From positions 62,001-126,000 of the forward strand of contig LDOQ01000320.1 of the NCBI GenBank assembly GCA_001887945.1: DNA of 64,000 nucleotides. Direction: 5' to 3'. Both the position numbers and the translations under genes were made by a program. Positions 51,801 through 60,614 of the stretch are shown piece after piece. Position 1 is the first letter of the stretch. The number at the start of each line of letters is the position of its first letter. Origin of the DNA: Spraguea lophii. Taxonomy: Eukaryota; Microsporidia; Spragueidae. A model generated the notes under the pieces. That model ran no database searches, had not been told where the DNA came from, and worked only from the letters and a program-made list of their open reading frames with translations.

Positions 51801-52010
51801 TCTATATTAACTAGTTTTGTTATTCTATACATCAATCCAACTCCATCTTATGCTCATAATCGTTAGAATTTTGTTGCGATGAAATATCATTCTAACGGTC
51901 CTAATGGGATTTGTATCCCTTTGACATAATATTGATCAAATCACTAAACAATAGAACAGTTGTAACTACATCAAATAATCATTATTTTAATCTGGTAATG
52001 GATTATTATA
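51801..52010 (+). repeat. Dispersed repeat, copy 6
   Basis: It begins directly after the Merlin right end: TTAACTAGTTTTGTTATTC, CATCTTATGCTCATAATCGT with AGAATTTTG, CCCTTTGACATAATATTGAT, AACAGTTGTAACTACATCA and CATTATTTTAATCTGGTAA. The same order as copies 1, 4 and 5. Confidence 0.72.
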
Positions 52011-52434
52011 CAATATATAATCAAATCACTTATTAAATCTTCAACCGTTCAATACACTTTTTTTATTTTTTTTATTTTAAATATTTTTTTCGAGTGAATA
52101 ATTTTAACCTGTCAAATCTAAGATTTGGTTATTACCATATACCAATTGAGTCAGGTAGGTTTAATAATACATAGTTATTTTAAAATACAATAGAATAAAA
52201 TTTTAATTATGCTTCAAAGGTCTATATTATTATTTTATATATTCCTGAATAATCCATATTAATATTTATACTAATATTTATATTTATAATCACACCAATA
52301 TCTATAATACATAAAATATTCATTAAAACATTAATATCTCTATTACCACAATCATATTTATAATTATTACCACATCACTTTGATTTATATTTGTTTCATT
52401 GTTTTATTTTTTGTTTTTATTAAAAACTCTTATA
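52011..52434. other. Upstream region of RTF1
   Basis: About 420 bp, AT-rich. A frame opens at 52380 with TTG and no ATG. I treat it as 5' flank. The G-run signal ends the segment. Confidence 0.45.
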
Positions 52435-52439
52435 GGGGG
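52435..52439 (+). promoter_or_regulatory. G-run start-site signal of RTF1
   Basis: GGGGGCTAATG: here the coding strand carries G rather than C. It excludes an upstream extension of the frame and supports the ATG at 52443. A GGG version of the motif is known in microsporidia alongside CCC. Confidence 0.6.
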
Positions 52440-52442
52440 CTA

Positions 52443-53366
52443 ATGCACAAAACTCCCATAGACGATGATCTCTATTATGACTCTGACGATAAAAACTATT
52501 TATTAACACTTCCTGAATATGAAAGAGAGGAAATATTATATGAAAGATACAATAAAATAATCAAACTAAAGGAAGAACAAGAATATGAAGAAAAATTAAA
52601 AAATATAGATACAAATGGTATAAATACAAACATAGAAGAAATAAAACAGATAGATATAATAGAATTCACAGAAGAAGAAATAAAAAAGATGGTAGTAAAT
52701 AGAGATGTGTTGGTAAATAATATTTATAGAGGTGATTTTGAAAGATTCATAGGCCAATTTATTAGAATTAATTGTATAAATAAATATGTAATAGGATTAA
52801 TTACAGATATAAATAGAGGAGAGACATATTCTATAAGATATAAACATAAGAATATAAAAACTAATAGACATTTAAAAATAAAGATAAAAAACAAGGAATA
52901 TGAAAGTGTAGAAATAAAAAATGTTAGTAATGCATTACCAGAAGAAGATGAAATAAAAGAATTCCAAGATTTTTTCAGTACGTTAGAAATTGAAAAAGAA
53001 ATACAATTTAAAAAATATAAAAATACCATAGCATTTTTTACCAGACCACTTACAGATGCAGAAATAACAGAATATCACGTAGAAAAAGAAAAATTTGTAC
53101 CCAATACGAAAAGCAGAGTAAAAAGAAAAATAGAATTGATAGCAAAAAGAGATAAATTGGTAGAAAATAGGAAATTTAAAGAAGCAGAAGAAATACAGGA
53201 TGAAATAGATAAATTGGATGGAAATGAAGAAGAGGATGTATGGGCTACAATACACCAAAAGAATAGAAAAACAAATATTTTAAATGCAAAGAAAAATGAA
53301 GGTAAAACAAAGAAAGAAAAAGATGATATCTATAATCCGTGTAGAAGAAGATCTAAATATTTTTAA
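52443..53366 (+). CDS. RTF1: RTF1, Paf1-complex elongation factor (Plus3 domain)
   Basis: A 307-aa protein. The N-terminal segment LPEYEREEILYERYNKIIKLKEEQE (about residues 21-45) is the RTF1 'E-ERE-IL-ER' motif. It is followed by a Plus3 domain (about 78-185: EEEIKKMVVNRDVLVNNIYRGDFERFIGQFIRI, then GLITDINRGETYSI, then RHLKIKIKN and VSNALPEEDEIKEF) and a helical tail with 'RDKLVENRKFKEAEEIQDEI'. RTF1 couples RNA polymerase II elongation to histone H2B ubiquitination. The histone-modification domain found in larger homologues is short or missing. The start is decided by the GGGGG signal, so the apparent leader upstream is not translated. Reduced length is usual in microsporidia. Confidence 0.93.
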   Translation: MHKTPIDDDLYYDSDDKNYLLTLPEYEREEILYERYNKIIKLKEEQEYEEKLKNIDTNGINTNIEEIKQIDIIEFTEEEIKKMVVNRDVLVNNIYRGDFERFIGQFIRINCINKYVIGLITDINRGETYSIRYKHKNIKTNRHLKIKIKNKEYESVEIKNVSNALPEEDEIKEFQDFFSTLEIEKEIQFKKYKNTIAFFTRPLTDAEITEYHVEKEKFVPNTKSRVKRKIELIAKRDKLVENRKFKEAEEIQDEIDKLDGNEEEDVWATIHQKNRKTNILNAKKNEGKTKKEKDDIYNPCRRRSKYF

Positions 53367-53528
53367 GTAAATAAAATTTACAATTACTAATATTTATTTA
53401 GCATTATATTTAAATTATATAATGATAATGATATTATAATTATAATATGATTTTAATCTTAATCACTACTATACTATTATTAAACTATATTATCATAATA
53501 ATAATATTTTTATTTTTATTTCCTAATA
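53367..53528. other. Short spacer
   Basis: Between RTF1 and the 34-aa microgene. AT-rich with ATAATAATA runs. Confidence 0.3.
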
Positions 53529-53531
53529 CCC
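53529..53531 (+). promoter_or_regulatory. CCC start-site signal of microgene
   Basis: TACCCATGG, with CCC touching the ATG at 53532. It is the main support for this very short gene. Confidence 0.6.
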
Positions 53532-53636
53532 ATGGATGAAAATATAAATAATAAAAATAATGTAAATTTAGCAGATGAACTTTCAAAAGAAAATGAATTA
53601 AATAATTTTTTAGATAAATTTATAGAAAGAATGTAA
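53532..53636 (+). CDS. Putative 34-aa microprotein
   Basis: The frame encodes an Asn-rich start (MDENINNKNNVN) and then LADELSKENELNNFLDKFIERM, which can form an amphipathic helix of about 20 residues. A perfect CCC abuts the ATG, as in the DPH4-like and Mutator-type genes, and the gene lies in a core block between RTF1 and the eIF4G-like gene. I know no family. Short helical subunits of larger complexes (for example spindle-ring or APC subunits) look like this but the sequence does not decide. Chance occurrence of the motif is possible. Confidence 0.42.
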   Translation: MDENINNKNNVNLADELSKENELNNFLDKFIERM

Positions 53637-53992
53637 TTTATTCAACATAATAATAATATTATTATTATAATAATATATAACAATATATATTATCAGATAA
53701 AGAATATTTATTCATTTTATTGTTAACCCTATGAAATATTATTATAATTATTATTAAATATTAAAATTGTATTATCTTTATGATACAACACAAATAATCT
53801 TAATCTTAAAATATTTATTATTATTAAATATTTTAATTTTTTATAACCTTGATGATACCGTATTAAGCTTTTATAATAATATATATTATATATTCTTAAA
53901 AAGATATAAAAAATATAACAACAGAACCTAGAAATTTAAATAGAAAATAAAATAAATATAACAATAAAACTTAGAAAGTAAATTTAATGAAT
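53637..53992. other. Gene-free AT-rich segment
   Basis: About 355 bp of AT-rich sequence with ATTATTATAATA runs. It separates the microgene and the convergent eIF4G-like gene. Confidence 0.4.
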
Positions 53993-55834
53993 TTATTTTA
54001 ATGTTATATATTCTTCTTCTATCTCTTTTATTCCATTTTCTGTTATTTCTTTTATTTTATCTAAATCTATATATTTCTTTTGTATTGGTATTGGTGATGT
54101 TTTTATAAATCCTTTGGCTTTAAGCATAAATAATAGAATATGAAAATGTTTTTCAGCAAATGGAGAATCTAATACAATATCAGGAAGTCTGTTTTTTATG
54201 TTGGCTATGATATTGGAAAGTTCAGATGGTTGAGTATAATTGTTAAGTAGTATTAATATAAATTGTAGGTGTTTGTAAAAATGGGTGAAATTTTCTAGGA
54301 GTACTTGGATGTAGGCTTCTAGGAATATTTTTTTGTTGATTTCTTTCTTTTGTTCTTTTTCTTTTATTTCTTCTACCAGGCGATCCATTTCATCTAAATT
54401 CATTAAATGTACTTCATCGGTGATATTTCCTACTCTTTTAATATCTTCCATGGTTATTTCATTTTCTGATTCTATCTTAAGTCCTGAAAATGCATTTTTC
54501 TTGGAAGTAGTTTTTTCTTTATTGGTTTTTGGTGTGATAAATGTTTTAACTTTGTCTATCGTGTCAAAAACCATAAATTTTATTCTGTTATCCATATTTT
54601 CTACCATATTCTTTAATTGGTTGATAATTTTTATAACAACGTCTTTTTTATCGCAGTTAACTAATTTTTCTACTGAATTTTCTAAGAGGAAACATAATGT
54701 TTCCACACTTTCTTCATCTGGATTGGTTAGAAGACTGTTTATACACATACTAATAGCTTTGTAGCTTATAATGGTATATGTATACATAAGAGTTATTAAA
54801 CGTATTGTTCCAAGGTATCTTTCTCTTCTCTTAGATTTTTCAGTAAATTGTTCTTCTATTAAATTTTGTTCTTCCATTTTTTCTTGGTATGAAAGATTAG
54901 ATTCTGAAATACTGGTCATATCACTCCATTTCTCTTTACTGGCCACAGTTGTCTGACATAATTTTATCAGTGTTGTAAAAAATATTGTTTTAGGTGGATT
55001 GGTTCGTATTTCTTTTTCGGTTTTAAATGTTTTTGATAATTCCTTTATCACGAACGCATATAATTTTGCAAATGTTTTTTCTGAAATAGCTTTTTCATAA
55101 AGAATATTTGCCATTGTTATCATATCTGCTTCTTCCGCGATTCTCAGTCTTTTTATTCTATCCAATGTTTCTTTTGCATTTGAAATAGCTATTCTATTTA
55201 ATTCCAATCTAAATGTTCTTACGACTTCATCTTTTCTATCATATCTCTTTTTTACCATCCTATTCTTATTATCAGAAAATATTTTATTTTCTATTTTTAT
55301 TTCAATCTTCTCTCTTTCCTTTACACCAAATATTTGTTCTAACGTATAAACGTATGGTTTACCAGGAATATTTACCATAACTTGATGTGTAGATTCTTCC
55401 ACCATTGATTGTGTATCATCAAGTATCACTGCCTCTTTTCTTTCTTCTTTTAACATATCATCTCTTATTTCTTCCAATATCTCTCCCTTAATTTCCTCTT
55501 TTATTATATTTTTTATCTCACTGTTTATTTCAACTTTGATTTCTTCTCTCTCAACGACCTTTTCTATCTTCACTGCTTTACTTTCTGTATAATGTATTTC
55601 CTGACTGTCATCACTATCTGAAGAATCCACATATGCATCCATCAATTCTTTTAATGATTTACCTTCACTTGTTTTTAATTCAACACCTTTATTTACTGAA
55701 GTAGGTATATCTAAGAGTGATGATTGTGGTGGAGCACTCTGTGTACGTAGATATGTAGTAGTAAAACTATAATTCGTGGAATCTATAGTTAATAGAGGTT
55801 TTTTATTGTAATGAATAATACGTTTTATTATCAT
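53993..55834 (-). CDS. eIF4G-like translation initiation factor (MIF4G)
   Basis: A 613-aa scaffold for cap-dependent initiation. The MIF4G core (about residues 225-470) reads FRLELNRIAISNAKETLDRIKRL, IAEEADMITMANILYEKAISEKTFAKLYAFVIKEL, SKRRERYLGTIRLITLMY and DEESVETLCFLLENSVEKL. This follows the eIF4G order 'LN-L----F---L----L ... I--KA--EP-F---YA ... R-LGNI-FI-EL ... ESLE-LC-LL'. Upstream, PYVYTLEQIF (about 160-170) may be a variant eIF4E-binding motif (Tyr-x4-Ile-Phe). The N-terminus is Ser/Glu-rich. A run of six C bases, three bases before the ATG, sets the start at 55834. A TTG extension to 55885 is not used. A second helical domain is at 510-600. Confidence 0.88.
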   Translation of the reverse strand: MIIKRIIHYNKKPLLTIDSTNYSFTTTYLRTQSAPPQSSLLDIPTSVNKGVELKTSEGKSLKELMDAYVDSSDSDDSQEIHYTESKAVKIEKVVEREEIKVEINSEIKNIIKEEIKGEILEEIRDDMLKEERKEAVILDDTQSMVEESTHQVMVNIPGKPYVYTLEQIFGVKEREKIEIKIENKIFSDNKNRMVKKRYDRKDEVVRTFRLELNRIAISNAKETLDRIKRLRIAEEADMITMANILYEKAISEKTFAKLYAFVIKELSKTFKTEKEIRTNPPKTIFFTTLIKLCQTTVASKEKWSDMTSISESNLSYQEKMEEQNLIEEQFTEKSKRRERYLGTIRLITLMYTYTIISYKAISMCINSLLTNPDEESVETLCFLLENSVEKLVNCDKKDVVIKIINQLKNMVENMDNRIKFMVFDTIDKVKTFITPKTNKEKTTSKKNAFSGLKIESENEITMEDIKRVGNITDEVHLMNLDEMDRLVEEIKEKEQKKEINKKIFLEAYIQVLLENFTHFYKHLQFILILLNNYTQPSELSNIIANIKNRLPDIVLDSPFAEKHFHILLFMLKAKGFIKTSPIPIQKKYIDLDKIKEITENGIKEIEEEYITLK

Positions 55835-56059
55835 GAAGGGGGGATAATTTTTTATGAGAAAAAATATGTAAAGAAAGTGAAACAAGAAAATTTAAAAAAG
55901 ATAAAACAAATAAATTTTAATGTGTATAAATATTTTATAGATAAATTTTAATGTTGTATAAATATTTTAAAAGTAAAAAAATATTTTATAATGTTTTTAT
56001 TACCTAAAATAAATATATGATAAAAATAATTATTCGAACATTAAAATTTATTTAAGATT
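55835..56059. other. Short spacer
   Basis: AT-rich, with two copies of ATAAATTTTAATGT near 55910-55960. No frame. Confidence 0.3.
55838..55843 (-). promoter_or_regulatory. C-run start-site signal of eIF4G-like gene
   Basis: Gene strand reads CCCCCCTTCATG. This is the longest C-run signal in the window. Confidence 0.8.
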
Positions 56060-56563
56060 TTATACTTTTAAAAGCTTCTCTTCTTCTGGATTAATTTTTT
56101 TATCGCGCATAGGACATTTTTTTACCTTCTTTTTATCTTTCAAAGGCTTATTACAATTCTTATCGTCATTCAATAAACTTCTATTCATTTTTAAACCTTT
56201 ATCTTCTTTACAATTAATATCTTTAGTTTTCTTTTCTTTTTTAGCATTCATATTCTTAGTTTCATCACAGTAATTCTTATTCTTATTATTTTTATTGTTT
56301 TTCTTATCTTTATTCTTATTATTAGTTACGTTATTTGGTTTCTTGTTTTTATTCTTATTATCCTTATTCACATTCTTATTCTTATCATCTTTATTATTTA
56401 CGTTCTTGTTTTTATTATCATTATTTTTTACAATCTTATCATCTTTATTATCATCTTTATTATTCTTATTTTTGTCATCTTTATTCTTTATATTTTGTAC
56501 TTTTTCTGTTTTTACTATATTTGATAATATCATAAGTAAGATAAAATAAAAATATAATAGCAT
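56060..56563 (-). CDS. Lys/Asn-rich secreted repeat protein
   Basis: A 167-aa protein with a hydrophobic leader (LLYFYFILLMILSNIV, residues 2-17). It is followed by about 90 residues of tandem K-N-D units (for example NNKDDKNKNV, repeated with variation), and a short Cys-bearing C-terminal part with CDETK, NCKEDK, NCNKPLKD and KKCPMRDKKINPEEE. The highly basic, repetitive composition resembles polar-tube or spore-wall proteins of microsporidia only in general character. I see no family signature. No CCC precedes the ATG. The repeats are prone to slippage, so length may vary between isolates. Confidence 0.65.
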   Translation of the reverse strand: MLLYFYFILLMILSNIVKTEKVQNIKNKDDKNKNNKDDNKDDKIVKNNDNKNKNVNNKDDKNKNVNKDNKNKNKKPNNVTNNKNKDKKNNKNNKNKNYCDETKNMNAKKEKKTKDINCKEDKGLKMNRSLLNDDKNCNKPLKDKKKVKKCPMRDKKINPEEEKLLKV

Positions 56564-57466
56564 AGAATATTGTAATAGTTAATATTTATAGTTAAATATA
56601 TTATTTTAAAATATATAATTGGTATATATTAAAATAATATATTACTTGTTTCTTTATATAGAAAATATATTCTTATAAGTATAATATATTATTATATTAT
56701 ATGTAAAATAGTTGATATTAGATTATAGGTAAGATATATTATTATTATACTTTAATTGATTATTAATAATAATATTTATAAAATAATATATATTATTATA
56801 TTCAATTATATTATCTTAGAATGTATATTTTATTGCTTATGGATATTTATATTATGAAACATTATATAATTATATATATTATTATATGTCAATAGATTAT
56901 CTTAGATTATGAAACATTATATAATTATATATATGATTATATTGGTTATTCATCTATAGGTATTAGTGATAACCTTTAATATCATAAGTGTTATATCATA
57001 ATTATATCATACTTGTTATATGATATATAAATAAAATTTTATTTTCAAATATTTTCTTAAAAATTTAATTATAATTGATAAGATATATAACAATACATGT
57101 TATATGATATATTTATTGGTTAATAATATAATGTGTTTGGTGGTTATAATGTTTTATAAAATCCTAAAGTTGATATGTTTGAATTCTTGACGTGGAAAAT
57201 TTATAAGAGAAAACAAATAAAAATGGATGAAGAAAAAATTTATTGAGTGATAAATTGGTAATTATATGTCTTGTATGATACTTTTAATGTTAAATTAATA
57301 TAGGGATTAGATTGGTAAAATTATTGTCTCGTTATTGAAGTGTGTTTGAGTAATACAATCTCAAAAAGAATTTATAATCTGACTAATATGAGATGGAACA
57401 TAATAATGTACATTATACACGAATATATAACAATATAAAGTATAACTATTATGATATTAATATATA
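56564..57466. other. Gene-free AT-rich segment
   Basis: About 900 bp. The words ATTATATAATTATATATAT and TTATATGATATAT recur between 56850 and 57120. Around 57170-57200 the composition is less extreme (GAATTCTTGACGTGG, which also resembles GATTCTTGACGCAC at 15122). No frame. Confidence 0.45.
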
Positions 57467-57473
57467 GGGTTTT

Positions 57474-57595
57474 TCGATCAAATTCGTACGATTTTTCAAT
57501 CAAATTCGTACGGTGTCAAAACAATCAAAAATACTTTAAAAAGAATGGAACTTTTTTCAATCAATTTCGCACGGTTTTTCGATCAAATTCGTACG
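57474..57595. repeat. Subterminal 17-bp repeats, left end (4 copies)
   Basis: TCGATCAAATTCGTACG and variants at 57474-57490, 57496-57512, 57557-57573 and 57579-57595, all in the same orientation. They are probable transposase binding sites, as in IR/DR-type Tc1 elements. Confidence 0.85.
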
Positions 57596-57601
57596 GCCTT
57601 A

Positions 57602-58614
57602 ATGAATGAAAAAAAATACAAAAAAATTGAAGTTGAGACAAGAGAACAAATCCTTTTTTTACACAATAAAGGTATGTCTTATAACAAAATAGGTGAGAAA
57701 CTGGGATTGGCTAAATTTACTGCCCAATCTATTATTCAAAAGTTTAATAATAAAAGTGTTTTATCGGTTGAAAAAAGAGGCGGGATAAAAGGTCTAAACT
57801 TGGTGATGTCGAAAGGACATTTATATCTGAGCTTGTTGATGGCAACCCAATAATCACTCTTAAAAAAATAACAGAGAAGGTGAATGAAAGGTTTTTAATA
57901 TCAGTTTCAACATCTACGATTTTCCGAAACCTAAAAAACTTACATTTCTCGTTAAAATCATTAACCATTGTTCCAGTGAATCGAAACACTGCCACAACAA
58001 TTGAAAAACGTAGAGAATACGAAGAAAAATCCACACGGTTATCGTATGAAAATTCATCAGAATCATTCGTATTTATAGATGAGGTAGGATTTTCTCTCGC
58101 AACTAGAGTTAAACGTGGCAGAGCAATTATTGGCCAATCTGCATATGTAGAGGTTGGAGGTGTAAGATCAAAAAGTTACAATTTTATAGCGGCTGTAAAT
58201 AAGAATACGGTAATACATTATAAAAATAATATTAATAATGTAAATGGTATTGATTTTAAAGAATTTTTAAGGGATTTGCATACTATTACTGTTACTAAAG
58301 GAATTAATAATCCAATATATGTTCTTGACAACGCCAGAATACATCATTATAGTGGTGTTATCGATTTAATCTCAGAACTTAATCTTTCGATTTTGTATCT
58401 TCCACCATATTCTCCATTTTTAAATATAATAGAGAATTGTTTTAATAAATGCAAGAACATTATTGGAAGAATGGTGATAAACACACGAGATGAACTTTTT
58501 AATCATATTGATGAGAGTTTTAATTGTATAACACCTAATGATCTAGCGGGATTTTTTAGGAAAATGTTGAGATATTTACTAAGGTGTAGGAACAATGAAA
58601 TTATACTTGAATAA
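57602..58614 (+). pseudogene. Tc1/IS630 transposase with one -1 frameshift
   Basis: The first frame (start preferred at 57602 after GGCCTTA; an ATG at 57545 lies in the terminal repeats) encodes an N-terminal helix-turn-helix: TREQILFLHNKGMSYNKIG with LGLAKFTAQSIIQKF. After KRGG near 57780 the homology continues in the -1 frame (KLGDVERTFISELVDGNP). It includes the catalytic triad: Asp in FVFIDEVGF (about 58078), Asp in YVLDNARIHH and Glu in LNIIENCF, with 34 residues between the last two. A run of six A (57768-57773) lies at the junction, and the -1 frame is open from there. The shift may be a disabling mutation or a programmed slip as in some IS630 elements. Confidence 0.85.
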
Positions 58615-58696
58615 ATTATTTATTCTATTAACGTGTTTTTTTACATATATACTATCTTATAAACTACATTTCTTTTAATATAATTTATGATTTTCA

Positions 58697-58784
58697 AACC
58701 GTACGAAATTGGTTGAAAAAAGTTCCATTCCTTTTAAAGTATTTTTGATTGTTTTGACATCGTACGAATTTGATTGAAAACCCC
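58697..58784. repeat. Right terminal inverted repeat of Tc1/IS630 element
   Basis: It contains two copies of the 17-bp motif in reverse orientation (58700-58716 and 58761-58777) and pairs with the left end over more than 70 bases. Confidence 0.85.
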
Positions 58785-58984
58785 TATATATAGATGGTTA
58801 AGTTAATTAATACAAGTTATTTGTGTTTTAAAGAACTAATTGTTTTACATCATAGTGATTGCAACTACTCTGAGAATTTTAACCCGAATTAAAGTGTTAT
58901 TAAGGCAAATAAAATATTTGTGTTGTCATTTTCTATTTTAGGATAATATGAATATAACATAAAAGATATGTTTATGGTGTATCC

Positions 58985-59695
58985 ATGTATTTCATATCGA
59001 ATTTATATTTTATCTTTTTAGTTTCTTGTACTTATCAAGAATCATATTCCTCATTACCTCAAACCAATCCAAAAGATATCACAAAATTGGTAAAAACATT
59101 ATTTGATAGAAATTTATCAGACAAGAAAGTCTTACATTATTTACTCTCAACAAAATCCCCATGCGATTTCGTAAATCCTTTTTTATGGCGATTTAAACGC
59201 AATGAAAAATTTCATCGTCTTTGCCGAGAAAAGCTAATTAGCCATTTAAATAAATTCAATCCACCTAAAACACTATTAAAAAATATAGCTGGAAAAAAAG
59301 CATACCATACCATATATGCTATAAAAAGACTTATGGAGGATTTTTGTTGTATTACTTGGCGTGATTACACTTATGTAGAATATCGTATATTAGATGAAAT
59401 TGTATGTAATCTAATAATATGTTTTATTACTACAAAATACGAATGTAATATATTTCAATTAAATATAACAGATATGGATAGTGAATATACACATTATTTA
59501 TTAAGAATAAAAAATATAATATTACATTATTACAATAATATAACAATATCGTTTATTTATATAAACCATTTTAAAAGTTTATCTACTATTTTATATGATG
59601 AAAGTCGTATTTTAGTTGCTAAATACTTTAATAGTGTTTTAAAGTTATCAAAAACACTTCAGAAAAAATATGAAGCCGAAATTATGAAGATATAA
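58985..59695 (+). CDS. Unknown secreted protein (236 aa)
   Basis: Not recognised. A leader of about 16 residues (FISNLYFIFLVSCTY) precedes a soluble helical protein with several cysteines (SPCDF, HRLCRE, DFCCITW, IVCNLIICF, YECNIF). Charged blocks near FLWRFKRNEKFHRLCREKL alternate with hydrophobic helices (for example LDEIVCNLIICFI). By eye it lacks both marker blocks of the IW/GxDxS family, so I keep it apart. Translation is preceded by TATCC touching the ATG, a CC form of the start signal. It begins 200 bp from the right end of the Tc1/IS630 element. Host-exposed role is inferred from the leader and the setting. Confidence 0.75.
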   Translation: MYFISNLYFIFLVSCTYQESYSSLPQTNPKDITKLVKTLFDRNLSDKKVLHYLLSTKSPCDFVNPFLWRFKRNEKFHRLCREKLISHLNKFNPPKTLLKNIAGKKAYHTIYAIKRLMEDFCCITWRDYTYVEYRILDEIVCNLIICFITTKYECNIFQLNITDMDSEYTHYLLRIKNIILHYYNNITISFIYINHFKSLSTILYDESRILVAKYFNSVLKLSKTLQKKYEAEIMKI

Positions 59696-60473
59696 TAACA
59701 AATATCAGGATAGTAACAGAAAGGAAATAAAAATAATAGTTAAGAAATATTTTTTATTAAAATTTGTATAAGTTATATTTTTTTATCAAAAATATATAAA
59801 TTTTAAATCTTATAATCTGTTTAGTAACTGTAATTATATAAAATATATATTTTAAACATAATTGATATATATATATTTTATTCTTTTAAACAAACATTTT
59901 ATAATATTGTAAGTTATATATAAAGTTTTATATAAATATTTATAAGAACCTTTGATGTAGATTTTGGACAGGAAAAATATATATCAATTATAATTATATA
60001 TTATATTTCAAATAATATATTATTACGTGCTTATATTCAGTTTATTGTTAGATTAATAAAATATTTGATTCGAACCAGTGAAAGTTTATATTATATATAG
60101 TTTATTTGTAAGATTATGTTAAAAAAATTAAGAAATTATATGAAAAAGAATTAGTAATGTGTATAATACTTAGAATTATAATATTTGATAACATAATTTA
60201 AGATATCATTAATATATTCATTATAATATTCATCAAATATAACAAATCATAAGTTATGACTGATTGAAAATTTCTATAAATAAAAGTTTCATTATATGTA
60301 AGGTTAGAAAATAAAAATATAATTGGAAGAAGTAATAAAAATGAATCTTAAATAAATTTTCTTATGTTAAAATAATCATATCATTATAAAAACGGAATAA
60401 TCCATAAACAATCCATAGATTAATTTAAAATAAGTTATAAACAATAATTTATTTATCTTAAAATATATTTTGT
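59696..60473. other. Gene-free AT-rich segment
   Basis: About 780 bp without frames or repeats I can identify. Near 60070 GATTCGAACCAG resembles a reversed pol III B box but no tRNA can be folded around it. Confidence 0.4.
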
Positions 60474-60614
60474 TTATTCTAATTTTTCTGGATGGTCTTT
60501 CATTTCCCTACGTATATTCTCTACTTCTTCTGGAGTAAGTGTTTTTTCACCAATATCATCATTATTATAACATACAACAAAGAAAATATAATTAAAAATA
60601 ATAAAAATATTCAT
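60474..60614 (-). CDS. Small secreted acidic peptide (46 aa)
   Basis: The ATG at 60614 gives a 46-residue product. It has a leader (MNIFIIFNYIFFVVCY, residues 1-16) and a charged mature part, NNDDIGEKTLTPEEVENIRR with EMKDHPEKLE, probably one helix. The region upstream of the ATG lacks a CCC run (it reads GGAGTA). An apparent N-terminal extension to 60680 begins with TTG and is ignored. The mature part has normal codon variety and no low complexity, so I think it is real. Function is unknown. Confidence 0.5.
   Translation of the reverse strand: MNIFIIFNYIFFVVCYNNDDIGEKTLTPEEVENIRREMKDHPEKLE

Larger units (their letters stand above)
57467..58784 (+). mobile_element. Tc1/IS630-type transposon (DD34E)
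   Basis: A 1.3-kb element flanked by TA on both sides (TATATA before 57467, TATATA after 58784). Its ends are inverted: left AGGGTTTTTCGATCAAATTCG, right AACCCCTATATA preceded by CGTACGAATTTGATTGA. The two ends share more than 70 inverted bases. The left end holds an extra copy of the outer block. It carries one transposase gene, which is frameshifted. Confidence 0.9.

Noticed and set aside
52380..52442. N-terminal hydrophobic extension of RTF1
   Set aside because: It begins with TTG and lies upstream of the G-run signal. A membrane leader makes no sense for a nuclear elongation factor.
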